Part shown: positions 18,539 through 30,224 of the stretch, in pieces
Layout of the letters: every line of letters starts with the position of its first letter
Position numbering within the stretch: position 1 is the first letter of the stretch
Translations under genes and position numbers: made by a program
Notes under the pieces: model-generated
The model's database searches: none
Told to the model about the DNA's origin: nothing
The model's input: the letters and a program-made list of their open reading frames with translations, nothing else
NCBI RefSeq assembly: GCF_013314895.1
Contig: NZ_JABTYE010000005.1
Span: forward strand, 1-64,000
Source: Cupriavidus gilardii
GTDB taxonomy: Bacteria > Pseudomonadota > Gammaproteobacteria > Burkholderiales > Burkholderiaceae
DNA: 64,000 nt
Direction of reading: 5' to 3'

Positions 18539-18561
18539 AAACAGCCGCTTGGAGGCGGCTG
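18537..18561 (-). terminator. Intrinsic terminator after tRNA-Asp
   Basis: Read on the minus strand, CAGCCGC / GCGGCTG forms a 7-bp stem with a six-base loop followed by TTTTC, about 37 nt downstream of the tRNA-Asp 3' end. Confidence 0.75.
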
Positions 18562-18597
18562 ATTCGGCCGGCCACCTGGCGGTGCCCGGATGCAATG

Positions 18598-18674
18598 TGG
18601 CGGAGTGGACGGGACTCGAACCCGCGACCCCCGGCGTGACAGGCCGGTATTCTAACCGACTGAACTACCACTCC
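18598..18674 (-). tRNA. tRNA-Asp (GTC)
   Basis: On the minus strand the 77-nt sequence begins GGAGTGGTAGTTCAGTCGG, has the anticodon loop CTGTCAC (anticodon GTC), the T-loop GGTTCGAGTCC and an encoded CCA end. The acceptor stem GGAGTGG / CCACTCC pairs fully. Confidence 0.97.
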
Positions 18675-18748
18675 GATGTCGGTCTCGCTGCCCGGCGATA
18701 CGGCCCTTCAATGACGCGGCGGCATGGCGATCGGGGCCATCGAGTGAG

Positions 18749-18824
18749 TGGTGGGTGCTGAGGGGATCGAACCCCCGACCTACGCCTTGTAAGGGCGCCG
18801 CTCTACCAGCTGAGCTAAGCACCC
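18749..18824 (-). tRNA. tRNA-Val (TAC)
   Basis: On the minus strand the 76-nt gene begins GGGTGCTTAGCTCAGCTGG, has anticodon loop CTTACAA (anticodon TAC), T-loop GGTTCGATCCC and encoded CCA. Acceptor stem GGGTGCT / AGCACCC pairs fully. It lies 74 nt upstream of tRNA-Asp and was probably processed from the same transcript. Confidence 0.97.
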
Positions 18825-18985
18825 GCTCGATGTTGCCGCGATGTTGCCGCCATGTGGCTGCAATGCCGCGAATCAGGCTGTATCGCCGCGCACGTATCAG
18901 CCGTCGACTGCCGTTTGCGCTGCGAGGCCGCAAGTGTAATACAGCGTGTTCGGCTTTGCCAAGCCGAACACCGGGCGCGCCGCAA

Positions 18986-19016
18986 AAAAAAACCGCAGGG
19001 CGAACCCTGCGGTTTT
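18986..19016 (-). terminator. Intrinsic terminator after lon
   Basis: An 11-bp stem AAACCGCAGGG / CCCTGCGGTTT with a CGAA loop is flanked by long A and T runs (nine A on one side, five T on the other), so it can stop transcription in both directions. It lies 55 nt past the lon stop, separating lon from the tRNA genes. Confidence 0.9.
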
Positions 19017-19070
19017 TGCGTCTTGCGGTGCCGGCGGGCGGGACGCCCGGCCGGCACACGATCGGCGCGC

Positions 19071-21485
<2,415 letters not shown>

Positions 21486-21514
21486 CAGTTTCCCCAGTCA
21501 GTCATTTAAGGCGT

Positions 21515-21542
21515 AAATTGGGTCGCACGAACCGATTACAAG
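21515..21542 (-). promoter_or_regulatory. Candidate sigma-32 (RpoH) heat-shock promoter for lon
   Basis: Read on the minus strand, CTTGTAA is followed after 13 bp by CCCAATTT, close to the RpoH consensus CTTGAAA - 13-15 bp - CCCCATNT (one mismatch in each element). Predicted transcription start is 20-30 nt before the lon ATG, leaving room for GGGGAAA as ribosome site. In E. coli lon is a known RpoH target. Confidence 0.7.
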
Positions 21543-21649
21543 ACAGCAATCACCGGTTCGCAGCATCAGTCAAATGACGGCCCCGACACTTGCGAATCCC
21601 GCGCAAACAGCATACCCGCGTTTCCTCCCGTTCGTTTGGCGAAATGAAG

Positions 21650-21679
21650 AAAAAAAGCCGCTCGCTTTTCGCGAACGGC
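21650..21679 (-). terminator. Intrinsic terminator after clpX
   Basis: On the minus strand GCCGTTCGC / GCGAGCGGC forms a 9-bp stem (one wobble) with a GAAAA loop followed by seven T. It lies 48 nt past the clpX stop and separates clpPX from lon. Confidence 0.85.
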
Positions 21680-21726
21680 CTGTCGGTTGGCTGCCGGCGC
21701 GGACGCGCCCTGCGCCGGCGTTCGCG

Positions 21727-23001
21727 TCAGTTGGAGCCAGCCACTTTGGGCTGGTCCTCGTACATCAGCAAGGGAGGTGCGTCGCCGGTAATCGTGCTTT
21801 CGTCGATCACGACTTTTTGCACGCCCTTGTAATTCGGCAGGTCGTACATGACATCCATCAGCGATTGTTCGAGAATCGAACGCAGGCCGCGCGCACCCGT
21901 CTTGCGCTTGATGGCCTTGCGGGCAATCGCGGACAGCGCTGCCGGCCGGATCTCCAGTTCGACGCCTTCCATCGCCAGCAGTTTCTGATATTGCTTGACC
22001 AGCGCGTTCTTCGGCTCGACCAGGATCTGCACCAGCGCGGCCTCGTCCAGCTTGGACAGCGTCGCGACGACCGGCAGGCGGCCGATCAGCTCGGGAATCA
22101 GGCCGAACTTGATCAGATCCTCGGGCTCCGTCTGCGGCAGCACCTCGCTGACATCGCGCTCTTCCTTGCTCTGGACCTGGGCACCGAAGCCGATGCCGGT
22201 CTTGTCCGAACGCTGCATGATCACCTTTTCCAGTCCATCGAAGGCACCGCCGCAGATGAACAGGATGTTGGTGGTATCGACCTGCAGGAAGTCCTGGTTC
22301 GGATGCTTGCGTCCGCCCTGGGGCGGCACCGAGGCCATCGTACCTTCGATCAGCTTCAGCAGCGCCTGCTGCACGCCCTCGCCCGAGACGTCACGGGTGA
22401 TGGACGGGTTGTCCGACTTGCGCGAGATCTTGTCGATCTCGTCGATGTAGACAATGCCGCGCTGGGCCTTCTCGACCTCGTAATTGCAGTTCTGCAGCAG
22501 CTTCTGGATGATGTTCTCGACGTCCTCGCCGACATAGCCGGCTTCGGTCAGCGTGGTCGCATCGGCAATCACGAACGGGACGTTGAGCAGGCGGGCCAGC
22601 GTCTGCGCGAGCAGCGTCTTGCCGGAGCCGGTCGGGCCGATCAGCAGGATATTGCTCTTGGAAAGCTCGACATCGTCCTTCTTGCCAAGATGCTTGAGCC
22701 GCTTGTAGTGGTTGTAGACAGCCACGGCCAGAATCTTCTTGGCCTGCTCCTGGCCAATCACATACTGGTCCAGGCTTTCGCGGATCTCGTGCGGCGTCGG
22801 CAGATCCGACTTGGCCGCGGCCGGGGCGTCCTTGTCGGCGCCGGCGGCTTCATCGCGAATGATCTCGTTGCACAGGTCGATGCATTCGTCGCAGATGAAC
22901 ACCGACGGGCCGGCGATCAGCTTCTTGACCTCATGCTGGCTTTTGCCGCAGAAGGAGCAATACAGAAGCTTCTCGCTGGATGAACCTTTTTTGTCCGCCA
23001 T
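21727..23001 (-). CDS. clpX: ClpXP ATPase subunit ClpX
   Basis: A 424-aa AAA+ unfoldase that recognises tagged proteins and feeds them to ClpP. The N-terminal C4 zinc domain is complete ([12 protein letters not shown] then [10 protein letters not shown], about 15-45); Walker A is [17 protein letters not shown] (about 120), Walker [12 protein letters not shown] (about 180), and the ClpP-docking loop region with IGFGAQV (about 270) is present. ATG 23001 gives the standard length and begins [15 protein letters not shown]; further-upstream starts would add unconserved residues. A strong inverted repeat lies between clpP and clpX (23125-23160), so the two may not be transcribed equally. Confidence 0.98.
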   Translation of the reverse strand: MADKKGSSSEKLLYCSFCGKSQHEVKKLIAGPSVFICDECIDLCNEIIRDEAAGADKDAPAAAKSDLPTPHEIRESLDQYVIGQEQAKKILAVAVYNHYKRLKHLGKKDDVELSKSNILLIGPTGSGKTLLAQTLARLLNVPFVIADATTLTEAGYVGEDVENIIQKLLQNCNYEVEKAQRGIVYIDEIDKISRKSDNPSITRDVSGEGVQQALLKLIEGTMASVPPQGGRKHPNQDFLQVDTTNILFICGGAFDGLEKVIMQRSDKTGIGFGAQVQSKEERDVSEVLPQTEPEDLIKFGLIPELIGRLPVVATLSKLDEAALVQILVEPKNALVKQYQKLLAMEGVELEIRPAALSAIARKAIKRKTGARGLRSILEQSLMDVMYDLPNYKGVQKVVIDESTITGDAPPLLMYEDQPKVAGSN

Positions 23002-23124
23002 AGGAATCGTCACATTAGCAGGGGCGCGCCAGGGCGCAGAAAGGACCTTGGCGATACGCGTCAAACGCATCATACGCCAAAACCTTTAGGGCAGCGGGCG
23101 GAACCCCCTGGGTGTGGGGGCAAA

Positions 23125-23160
23125 CACCACAAACGAGGCGCAGGGCCTCGTTTTGTGGTG
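23125..23160 (-). terminator. Long inverted repeat between clpP and clpX (attenuator candidate)
   Basis: A 15-bp arm CACCACAAACGAGGC pairs with a downstream arm containing one extra T, around a five-base loop. It lies 90 nt after the clpP stop and 124 nt before clpX. The U tract is weak (TTTG), so partial termination or mRNA-stabilising processing is more likely than full termination. Confidence 0.55.
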
Positions 23161-23250
23161 TAGGCTTGGCTGTTTGGGGCCGGATCGGGGTCCGGCTCGG
23201 GCCCGACTGGAGCCGCAACGCCGGAAACCGGCGCGCCGCGCGAGCGTGGC

Positions 23251-23901
23251 TCAACCGCGGCGGGCGATCACCTTGTCGATCAGGCCGTAGTCGACGGCCT
23301 GATCGCCGCTCATGAAATTGTCCCGGTCGGTATCGCGGGCAATCTTCTCGACCGGCTGACCCGTGACCTCGGCCAGGATCGAATTGAGCCGTTCGCGCAG
23401 ATAGAGGATCTCGCGCGCCTGGATCTCGATGTCCGAGGCCTGGCCACGCGCGCCGCCCAGCGGCTGGTGGATCATGATCCGCGAGTTGGGCAGCGCCAGG
23501 CGCTTGCCCTTGGCGCCGGCGGCCAGCAGGAACGCGCCCATGCTGGCGGCCATGCCCATGCACAGCGTCGACACGTCCGGCTTGATGAACTGCATCGTGT
23601 CGTACACCGCCAGACCGGCCGAGACCGAACCGCCCGGCGAGTTGATGTAGAGGAAGACATCCTTGTCGGGATTCTCGCTCTCCAGAAACAGCAGCTGCGC
23701 GATCACCAGATTGGCGGTCTGGTCGTTGACTTCGCCCACCATGAACACCAGGCGCTCCTTCAGCAGGCGCGAGTAGATGTCATAGGCGCGCTCGCCCCGA
23801 CCGGACTGCTCGACCACCATCGGCACCAGCCCGAGGCCCATGGTCTCGAGCGCCGAAGCTTGCGTGGTGGCGAGACGATCGAGCAAATCATTGCGGGTCA
23901 T
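23251..23901 (-). CDS. clpP: ATP-dependent Clp protease proteolytic subunit
   Basis: A 216-aa serine protease that forms the two-ring, 14-subunit chamber of ClpXP/ClpAP. The active-site serine is in [20 protein letters not shown] (about 105-124), the histidine in [11 protein letters not shown] (about 130), and the aspartate lies near the C-terminal third. Other conserved parts are [20 protein letters not shown] and [23 protein letters not shown] 23901 has GGAGA about 9 nt upstream and gives the usual length with a short propeptide. It lies between tig and clpX. Confidence 0.98.
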   Translation of the reverse strand: MTRNDLLDRLATTQASALETMGLGLVPMVVEQSGRGERAYDIYSRLLKERLVFMVGEVNDQTANLVIAQLLFLESENPDKDVFLYINSPGGSVSAGLAVYDTMQFIKPDVSTLCMGMAASMGAFLLAAGAKGKRLALPNSRIMIHQPLGGARGQASDIEIQAREILYLRERLNSILAEVTGQPVEKIARDTDRDNFMSGDQAVDYGLIDKVIARRG

Positions 23902-23944
23902 GCAGAGTTCTCCAGGAATTCGGTGGCAGGCCAGTGGCCTCGGC

Positions 23945-23975
23945 AAAAGGCAAACAAGCCGCCCGAAGGCGGCTT
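23945..23975 (-). terminator. Terminator-like hairpin after tig
   Basis: On the minus strand AAGCCGCC / GGCGGCTT forms an 8-bp stem closed by a TTCG tetraloop, followed by TGTTTGCCTTTTG. It lies 20 nt past the tig stop and 55 nt before clpP, so it likely attenuates read-through from tig into clpP. Confidence 0.65.
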
Positions 23976-23995
23976 TGCCCTGAGGCGGCTATCGA

Positions 23996-25354
23996 TCAGG
24001 CTTGCTGGCCGCCGTTGCCTTCGGCCGTCAGCTCCTCGAAGGACACCGACTTGTCGATGACCTTGGCCTTCTCGCACACGAAATTTACCACGTTGTTTTC
24101 GAGCACGTAGGCTTCCATTTCCGCCAGGCGCTGCTGGTCGCCGTAGTACCAGCGCATGACTTCCTTCGGATCCTCGTAGCTCTTGGCGAACTCTTCGATC
24201 TCGGCCTTGATCTGGTCGGCCTTGGCTTCCAGGCCGTTGGCCTTGACGATCTCGGCCAGGATCAGGCCCAGCTTGACGCGGCGCTCTGCCTGCTGCGCGA
24301 ACATCTCCGGCGGAATCGGCATGTCCTTGGCGTTCGGCATGCCACGCTGCTCGAGGTCGCGGCGGGCCATCTGCACCAGGCGCTCCTGGTCCTGTTCGAT
24401 CAGGGCCTTGGGCACGTCCAGCTCGCTGGCCTTCAGCAGCGCTTCCATGACCTGGTCCTTCAGCATCGCGTGCGTGCGGCGCTTGACCTCGCGTTCCAGG
24501 TTCTCGCGGATGTCGGCGCGCATCTTCTCGACGCTGCCGTCGGCGATGCCCAGCGACTTGGCGAAGTTGTCGTCGACCTCGGGCAGGTGAGCCCACTCGA
24601 CCTGCTTCATCGTGATGGTGAATTCGGCGGTCTTGCCCGCAACTTCCTTGCCGTGATAGTCCTCGGGGAACGCCAGCGGGAAGGTCTTGCTCTCGCCGAC
24701 CTTCAGGCCCAGCGCGGCCTGCTCGAACTCGGGCAGCATGCGGCCCTCGCCCAGCACGAAGACGAAGTCCTCGGCCTTGCCGCCGGCGAACTCGACGCCG
24801 TCGATCTTGCCGACGAAGTCGACCGTCACGCGGTCGCCGTTCTTCGCCGCCACTTCGCCGCCGCCATCGCCATGCTCGCCGGCTTCGCCGCGGGCATGGT
24901 AGTGGACGCGCTGCTTGCGCAGGATGTCGATGGTCTTGTCGATCTCGGCGTCGGTGATTTCGGTCTTGGTGCGGACCACTTCGGCGGCCGACAGGTCACC
25001 GATCTTGACTTCCGGGTAGACCTCGAAGGTAGCGTCGAATGCCACTTCGTCATCCGCCACACCTTCGGTCTTGATCTCGAACTTGGGCTGGCCGGCGACC
25101 TTGACGTCCTGCTGCTGGGTGATGTCGAAGAACTTGCGGGCGGCCTTGTCGAAGCGCACTTCGAACTCGACCTGCTGGCCGTACTGCTTCTCGACCATCT
25201 TCATCGGCACCTTGCCCGGGCGGAAGCCGGCCATCTTGACCGTCTTCGACAGGCGAACCAGGCGCTCCTGCTTCTCCTTCTCGACCTCGGCCTTGGGGAT
25301 GGCCAGGGTCACCTTGCGGTCGAGTTTGCCGAGGTTTTCAATCACATTCGACAT
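23996..25354 (-). CDS. tig: Trigger factor (ribosome-associated chaperone)
   Basis: A 452-aa ATP-independent chaperone and prolyl isomerase docking at ribosomal protein L23. The ribosome-binding N-terminal domain starts [18 protein letters not shown] and contains the signature [13 protein letters not shown] (about 45). The FKBP-like PPIase domain runs about 165-260 ([40 protein letters not shown]), followed by the C-terminal substrate cradle. ATG 25354 was preferred to a TTG nine bases upstream because it matches the conserved family start. The C-terminus ends in an acidic and glycine-rich tail. It heads the tig-clpP-clpX-lon block. Confidence 0.97.
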   Translation of the reverse strand: MSNVIENLGKLDRKVTLAIPKAEVEKEKQERLVRLSKTVKMAGFRPGKVPMKMVEKQYGQQVEFEVRFDKAARKFFDITQQQDVKVAGQPKFEIKTEGVADDEVAFDATFEVYPEVKIGDLSAAEVVRTKTEITDAEIDKTIDILRKQRVHYHARGEAGEHGDGGGEVAAKNGDRVTVDFVGKIDGVEFAGGKAEDFVFVLGEGRMLPEFEQAALGLKVGESKTFPLAFPEDYHGKEVAGKTAEFTITMKQVEWAHLPEVDDNFAKSLGIADGSVEKMRADIRENLEREVKRRTHAMLKDQVMEALLKASELDVPKALIEQDQERLVQMARRDLEQRGMPNAKDMPIPPEMFAQQAERRVKLGLILAEIVKANGLEAKADQIKAEIEEFAKSYEDPKEVMRWYYGDQQRLAEMEAYVLENNVVNFVCEKAKVIDKSVSFEELTAEGNGGQQA

Positions 25355-25548
25355 GGTCGTCAATCCAATCCAGAAATGTTGTTGTGTTCGTCAGCGCGTT
25401 CCGCTTGCGTGCCTGCGTGCAGGGTTTGCTCCCTCAGGCCGTCGAACGGTTCGCACGCACCAGCCACGCATGAGGCATGCGGACAAGCCGCCTGAGCCCC
25501 GATCGCGAACTCGCGCAAACAAACACACCGCGCAAACGGAAAACGGGG

Positions 25549-25554
25549 ATTATC
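25549..25554 (-). promoter_or_regulatory. Candidate -10 box for tig (GATAAT)
   Basis: On the minus strand TGC-GATAAT lies about 195 nt before the tig ATG, the best -10 in the 229-bp gap before tig; the TG-like extension partly compensates for a weak -35. If used, tig has a long 5' leader. I see no gene in this gap. Confidence 0.3.
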
Positions 25555-25583
25555 GCACGGTTTCGATCCGGTTCCGGCAGTTT

Positions 25584-27638
25584 TTACCCTGAGCGGGCCT
25601 GACTGGCCTGCTCGGCGCCCTGGCCTGCGGCCTCATCGCCGCCCTGCTCATCGACGTCCTGCTCCGCGCCGTCATGTTGCCCATGCCGCAACGCCCGCAG
25701 CAGCAGCCGCGCCGGATCCAGCGCGTCGGCCAGGTCGCTTTCCACCGGCAGCGGCTCGCCTTCGATGCGGCTGGCCAGCAGTTCGCCGGCCAGCGCCGCC
25801 CACGTCAGTCCCCGCGAGGCAAAGGCCAGCGCCACATACAGGCCGGGCAGCCGCGGTAGATGGCGCAGATGGGCGCCGCACAGCGACCCGGCCCGGCGCG
25901 CGCACTCGGCCTCGTCGGCTACCTGGCCGACCCACGGCAAGCGATTGTGCGAGACGCTGCGCACGCCGACATAGCCGCGCAGCGCAGCGGGATCCAGCCC
26001 GTCCACCGCCGCGGCCCTGTCCGGCAGCAGCATCTTGAGCCGGCGCAGATTGTCGGCATGAGTCTCGACGCGTTCGACCAGCGGCCCTTCGTCGGGCTCG
26101 TAGCTCGAGCCGATCCGGGCGCTGCCGTCAGCGTCGCGCGGCAGCAGATAGCCGCTGCCCGTCACCACGCAATCGGGCCACCGGCCCAATCGATCGGCAT
26201 CGCCAGGCTCGAGCGTGGTCAGCTGCCCCCGCACGCGGCGGATCGGCAGATGGCGCAGCGGCAACAGGCCGCTCGCCTGGTGCGCATTGGCCAGCACCAG
26301 CACCGGCGCCTCGGCCACCGGCCGCCCAGCTTCATTGAAGACCTGCCAGCCGTCATCGGTCCGTTGCACGGAAGCGATGCGGCAGCCGAACCGCGTCTGC
26401 ACAGACGCCCCCGCCATCGTCAGTTGGGCACGACAGACGTCGGGCGGCGCGACCCATCCCCCTTGCGGGAACCACAAGCCGCCGCGGCCCACCGTCGCGC
26501 CATGTTCGTCGGCGGCCTGCTGCGCCGACATCCACTGCACATACTGCTGCGGCAAGCCCAGTTCGGCCAGCGCGCGCTGCTGAAGTGCCGTGTCTTCGTC
26601 GTTTTGACCGACCTGCAGCACGCCGCAGCCATGCCAGCCGACCGCATGGCCGGCGTCGGCCAGCGCCTGCCAGGCGCGTAACGCGTAGAGATTGCCGGCG
26701 CGCGACAACCGCGACAGCACACTGTCGTCGGGCGACAGATGCGGATGCATGGCGGCGGCGCGATGCGACGAGGTCGCGCGGGCGGGGCCGTCGTGGGCGT
26801 CGATCAGCGTCACGCGCCAGCCGCGCGCCGCCAGCCGCTCGGTCACGGCGCAGCCGGCCAGCCCCGCGCCGATCACGATCGCGTGGCGCCGGGTCCAGGC
26901 GCCGGGCGCAGGCGGGGCATGACGGCGCCGCCGCTCGGCCGGCACGCGCGCGATCGTCATGTCGCGCTTGCTGCCGAAGCCGGGCGCCTTGCTGACGTCG
27001 AAGCCCGCCGCCTGCAGGCCGCGGCGCACGAAGCCCGCCGCCGTATAGGTGGCCAGGGTGGCACCGGGACGCGCCAGCCGGGCCAGTCCCTTCATCACCA
27101 CCGGGTCCCACATGTCGGCATTGCGCGCCGGCGCGAAGCCGTCCAGATAGAACGCATCCGCGCCGACGGCCAGCCGCGGCAGCAGCGTCTGCACGTCGCC
27201 CAGCGCCAGCGTCAGCACGACCGCGCCGCCTTCGAAGGCGAGCCGATGCAGACCCGGCAGCGCCAGCGGCCATGCCGCCTGCAGCTGCTGCGCCAGCGGC
27301 GCGAGCGCGTCGAGCCCGGCATGCAATGCCGCCAGACCTTCGCGGGTAAACGGATGCTTCTCGATCGACACGAAATGCAGGCGCGCGCAGCGGCGCGGAT
27401 CGTCGCGCCAGGCCTGCCACGTCGCCAGGAAATTGAGCCCCTGGCCGAAGCCCGTCTCGACGATGACGAACTGTTCGCGTCCGTGCCACGCCTGCGGCAG
27501 GCCATTGCCGCCAAGAAACACGTGCCGCGCCTGCGCCAGTCCGCCTTCGACGCTGTGATAGACGTCGTCATAGCGGGGCGAGTACGGCGTACCCTGGGCG
27601 GACAGGATGGGCTCGGCGGGATCGAGGGCGCGGGACAT
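25584..27638 (-). CDS. mnmC: Bifunctional tRNA mnm5s2U methyltransferase / FAD oxidoreductase
   Basis: A 684-aa cytoplasmic enzyme that completes the mnm5s2U modification at wobble position 34 of tRNAs for Glu, Lys and others. The N-terminal methyltransferase domain (about 1-240) has [20 protein letters not shown] and [19 protein letters not shown]. The FAD domain (about 265-640) begins [20 protein letters not shown] and contains [17 protein letters not shown] and the C-terminal [23 protein letters not shown] 27638 gives the family start ([20 protein letters not shown]). The last ~35 residues are a Gln/Glu/Asp/Gly-rich low-complexity tail not expected in the family. It diverges from rlmJ. Confidence 0.95.
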   Translation of the reverse strand: MSRALDPAEPILSAQGTPYSPRYDDVYHSVEGGLAQARHVFLGGNGLPQAWHGREQFVIVETGFGQGLNFLATWQAWRDDPRRCARLHFVSIEKHPFTREGLAALHAGLDALAPLAQQLQAAWPLALPGLHRLAFEGGAVVLTLALGDVQTLLPRLAVGADAFYLDGFAPARNADMWDPVVMKGLARLARPGATLATYTAAGFVRRGLQAAGFDVSKAPGFGSKRDMTIARVPAERRRRHAPPAPGAWTRRHAIVIGAGLAGCAVTERLAARGWRVTLIDAHDGPARATSSHRAAAMHPHLSPDDSVLSRLSRAGNLYALRAWQALADAGHAVGWHGCGVLQVGQNDEDTALQQRALAELGLPQQYVQWMSAQQAADEHGATVGRGGLWFPQGGWVAPPDVCRAQLTMAGASVQTRFGCRIASVQRTDDGWQVFNEAGRPVAEAPVLVLANAHQASGLLPLRHLPIRRVRGQLTTLEPGDADRLGRWPDCVVTGSGYLLPRDADGSARIGSSYEPDEGPLVERVETHADNLRRLKMLLPDRAAAVDGLDPAALRGYVGVRSVSHNRLPWVGQVADEAECARRAGSLCGAHLRHLPRLPGLYVALAFASRGLTWAALAGELLASRIEGEPLPVESDLADALDPARLLLRALRHGQHDGAEQDVDEQGGDEAAGQGAEQASQARSG

Positions 27639-27798
27639 GGGGACGGAAAACCAGGCGGACCGTGGCTGGGCCAAAGGCGTCGCGGCACGGGACAAAACCG
27701 GCGCAACACGCTGCATGGCGGCCGCTGGATGACGGCCGCGGCTGCCGCGGAAGGCCGGCCGGATGGTAGCATGGCGCCCTGCTCCGCCCGCCCCTGCC

Positions 27799-28656
27799 AT
27801 GCTCAGCTATCGCCACGCCTTCCACGCCGGCAATCACGCCGACGTTCTCAAGCACGCCATCGTCACCCACCTGCTCGAATACCTGACGCAGAAGGACAAG
27901 CCGTTCTGGTATATCGACACCCATGCGGGCGCGGGCCTCTACGCGCTGGACGAGGGCTATGCGACCAGAAAGTCCGAGTTCGAAACCGGCATCGCGCCGC
28001 TGTGGCGCGCCGCCGCGGATGGCCGCCAACTGCCTCCGCTGCTGCAGGAATACCTGGACCAGGTGCGCACGCTGAACCCCGATGGCCGTCTCAGGCACTA
28101 TCCCGGCTCGCCCTGGCTGGCCTGGCAGATGCTGCGCGAAGCGGACCGGCTGCGGCTGTTCGAACTGCACAGCACCGAGATCCAGGTGCTGCGCGACAAC
28201 TTCCGCGGCGCCGGGCGCCGCGTGATGCTGTACGACGGCGACGGCTTCGGCGGCATCAAGGCCATTCTGCCGCCGCCCCCGCGCCGCGCGCTGGTGCTGA
28301 TCGATCCGTCGTACGAGGACAAGCAGGACTACGCCCGCACCGTGCAATGCCTGCGCGACGGGTTGCAGCGCTTTGCCACCGGCACCTATGCGGTCTGGTA
28401 TCCGCAGGTGCAGCGGCGCGAGTCCACGCAACTGCCGGTGCAAATGAAGGCGCTGCCGTTCAAGAGCTGGCTGCATGCCACGCTGACGGTCAAGCACCCG
28501 GTGCCCGGCGGGCTCGGCCTGCATGGCAGCGGCATGTTCGTGGCGAATCCGCCGTGGACGTTGCGCGCAGCGCTGGAAGCGGCGCTGCCGGCGCTGGTCG
28601 AACTGCTTGGCCAGGACGCCGGCGCCAGCTTCACGCTGGAGGGCGTGCAGCCCTGA
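27799..28656 (+). CDS. rlmJ: 23S rRNA (adenine-2030-N6)-methyltransferase
   Basis: A 285-aa SAM-dependent methyltransferase that N6-methylates A2030 of 23S rRNA. It starts with the diagnostic [20 protein letters not shown], followed by the SAM motif [13 protein letters not shown] (about 48) and catalytic motif IV as [12 protein letters not shown] (about 168), where most family members have [24 protein letters not shown] and the C-terminal [15 protein letters not shown] are also typical. It is divergent from mnmC with a 160-bp gap, a neat pairing of two RNA-modification genes. Confidence 0.95.
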   Translation: MLSYRHAFHAGNHADVLKHAIVTHLLEYLTQKDKPFWYIDTHAGAGLYALDEGYATRKSEFETGIAPLWRAAADGRQLPPLLQEYLDQVRTLNPDGRLRHYPGSPWLAWQMLREADRLRLFELHSTEIQVLRDNFRGAGRRVMLYDGDGFGGIKAILPPPPRRALVLIDPSYEDKQDYARTVQCLRDGLQRFATGTYAVWYPQVQRRESTQLPVQMKALPFKSWLHATLTVKHPVPGGLGLHGSGMFVANPPWTLRAALEAALPALVELLGQDAGASFTLEGVQP

Positions 28657-28696
28657 GCGCCGCGCCCGGCCGGGCCGCTTCTCCAGCGCTGGGCTG

Positions 28697-29170
28697 CTAC
28701 ATCATGCGCCGCGTGAACTGCCCACGCTCGGCGCCGGCCATCAGTTCGAGGAAGGCCTCCGTCGTCATGTGGATCAGCTCCTCATGGTCGCCGGCCTCGA
28801 AATAGACCTCGGGCTGGCCGAGCAGGCTCTCGTCGATATAGGTGCGCATGCCGTAGGCCATGCCGACCGGAGGAATCGCACCGAGCGCGCAATCCTTGAA
28901 CACTTCGCGGACCTCGTCCTCGCTGGCCATCGTCAGCCGGCGGCCGGTGCGCTCGCACAGTTCGGACAGATCGAGCAGACGGGTGGACGGCATCACCGCC
29001 ACCACATAGCCCGCCTCGTCCTCCAGCAGCACGGTCTTGACCAGACGATCGCCCGGCACATGCGCCGCCTGCGCGGTCGCCATGCTGCCGAGGGCATAGG
29101 GGTGGCGGATGATATCGAAATGGCTGTTCTTGCTGCTCAGGCAAGTCGCCAGGGTGGTTGCCAGTGCCAT
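28697..29170 (-). CDS. YbaK/EbsC-type aminoacyl-tRNA deacylase domain protein
   Basis: A 157-aa stand-alone protein of the prolyl-tRNA-synthetase editing-domain family (YbaK/ProX/EbsC), which hydrolyse mischarged aminoacyl-tRNAs in trans. The fold markers are present: IIRHPYALGSMATAQAAHVP (about 24-43), a lysine in RLVKTVLLED that aligns with the conserved catalytic lysine, and DCALGAIPPVGMAYGMRTYI (about 98-117), the glycine-rich GxxxP motif. The C-terminal ~40 residues describe the strand FEAGDHEELIHM and an extra helix. ATG 29170 has GAGGGG 9 nt upstream. Which tRNA is edited is not visible. Confidence 0.85.
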   Translation of the reverse strand: MALATTLATCLSSKNSHFDIIRHPYALGSMATAQAAHVPGDRLVKTVLLEDEAGYVVAVMPSTRLLDLSELCERTGRRLTMASEDEVREVFKDCALGAIPPVGMAYGMRTYIDESLLGQPEVYFEAGDHEELIHMTTEAFLELMAGAERGQFTRRMM

Positions 29171-29332
29171 GATGGGTCCCCTCATCGAGATACAGGGATT
29201 GCGCGCACTGGCGTGGGGCGGAGGGCGCCCGGCCCGCTGATGGGTGCCGGTGCAACGCTGGTCTGCGGGTCTCTACTATAGGACGCGGCAACCCGGGCGG
29301 CGGCGGTCGCGCGGCCCGGGGCGGATGACGGC

Positions 29333-29416
29333 GAGAACGGCCGGAAGAGCGGTGTGGAGAACGGTACGAGGAACGGTGCGAAGGACGGCGCGGAAAACCG
29401 CGCCAGGAATCAGCGC
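29333..29416. repeat. 12-bp degenerate tandem array, seven units
   Basis: Seven consecutive 12-bp units around GAGAACGGTACG (for example GAGAACGGTACG, AGGAACGGTGCG, AAGGACGGCGCG) lie between the YbaK-type gene and the small secreted protein gene, reaching over its stop codon at 29410. The period is strictly 12 while the bases drift. Confidence 0.8.
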
Positions 29417-29730
29417 GGGAAGGTCACGGTACCGTGGACGGTGACACCGGGCGGCACATAGACCGGGGCGGGCTCGACATACACCGGAGCCGGACCGTAA
29501 TAGCCGTAGCGCGGACCCTTGCACTTGCGCTCTTCCTTGTAGTCGCCGTTGCCCTTGAACTTGCGTTCGACCTTGCAGTTGCCGTCCCAGTATTCCTCTT
29601 TGTAGTCGCCGCCATGGTGATGACCGCGCCATTTGCCATGGCCGCTTTCGTCCTTCCAGGGGTCGGCCTGGGCGGCCAGCGGCAAGGCCAGCAAGAGGGC
29701 AAGGCAGAGGGATTGAGCGGTTTGGGTCAT
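29410..29730 (-). CDS. Small secreted basic/His-rich protein of unknown function
   Basis: A 106-aa protein with a clear Sec signal peptide (SLCLALLLALPLAAQA, cleavage about residue 22). The mature part starts with DPWKDESGHGKWRGHHHGGD and contains a duplicated motif, DYKEEYWDGNCKVERKFKG and DYKEERKCKG, with two cysteines that could form a disulphide, and ends in a Pro/Tyr/Val-rich segment with a repeated APVYV. I recognise it as the kind of conserved hypothetical periplasmic protein frequent in Burkholderiales but cannot assign a function. The His-rich segment might bind metal. Start ATG 29730 is supported by the signal peptide; ribosome site is weak. No operon partner. Confidence 0.75.
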   Translation of the reverse strand: MTQTAQSLCLALLLALPLAAQADPWKDESGHGKWRGHHHGGDYKEEYWDGNCKVERKFKGNGDYKEERKCKGPRYGYYGPAPVYVEPAPVYVPPGVTVHGTVTFPR

Positions 29731-29918
29731 GGTGGGGGTTCCGATTCGACGCGGGCGTCACACGCAGTGTTTCTGCGCAGTTCTTCTTGTCGGGAAGCTT
29801 AGCGCCGGCACCCGTCACAAGGGAGCCCAAAGGTGAAACGTTGGTAAGCAGATGTTTCGCCGATCACAATCGCCGCGGACCGCCAACGAGAGGCGATGAC
29901 GAGACGATGAAGGCGTGG

Positions 29919-30005
29919 TGGTGCGAGGGAGGGGACTCGAACCCCTACACCATTGCTGGCGTCAGGACCTAAACCTGGTGCGTCTACCAATTTCGCCACC
30001 CTCGC
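29919..30005 (-). tRNA. tRNA-Leu (TAG)
   Basis: On the minus strand the 87-nt class II tRNA begins GCGAGGGTGGCGAAATTGG, has anticodon loop TTTAGGT (anticodon TAG), a long variable arm, T-loop GGTTCGAGTCC and encoded CCA. Acceptor stem GCGAGGG / CCCTCGC pairs fully. Confidence 0.96.
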
Positions 30006-30224
30006 GGTCCAAACGGTACCGCCCAGACGGGAGGCGCCGCGGTCTGCCCGGCATGGGGCCGAAAAAACAAAAAGAGGCGACCGGAACCGCATGCGCCCCC
30101 TGCTTCTTCGGCCGTCCCGCGGCGTTGCACCGCTGCCCGGCAAAGACCGCGGATTGTAGCGCATGGTTTGGCGCGAATCCAGCCCCCTCGATGGCCTTCG
30201 GATCGCGCCCCGACCGCCCCACGA

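Noticed and set aside
23902-23995. Heat-shock promoter before clpP
   Set aside because: CTTGTTT is present, but nothing resembling CCCCATNT follows at an allowed distance.
25355-25363. TTG start for trigger factor nine bases upstream
   Set aside because: ATG 25354 matches the conserved N-terminus; the TTG has no better ribosome site.
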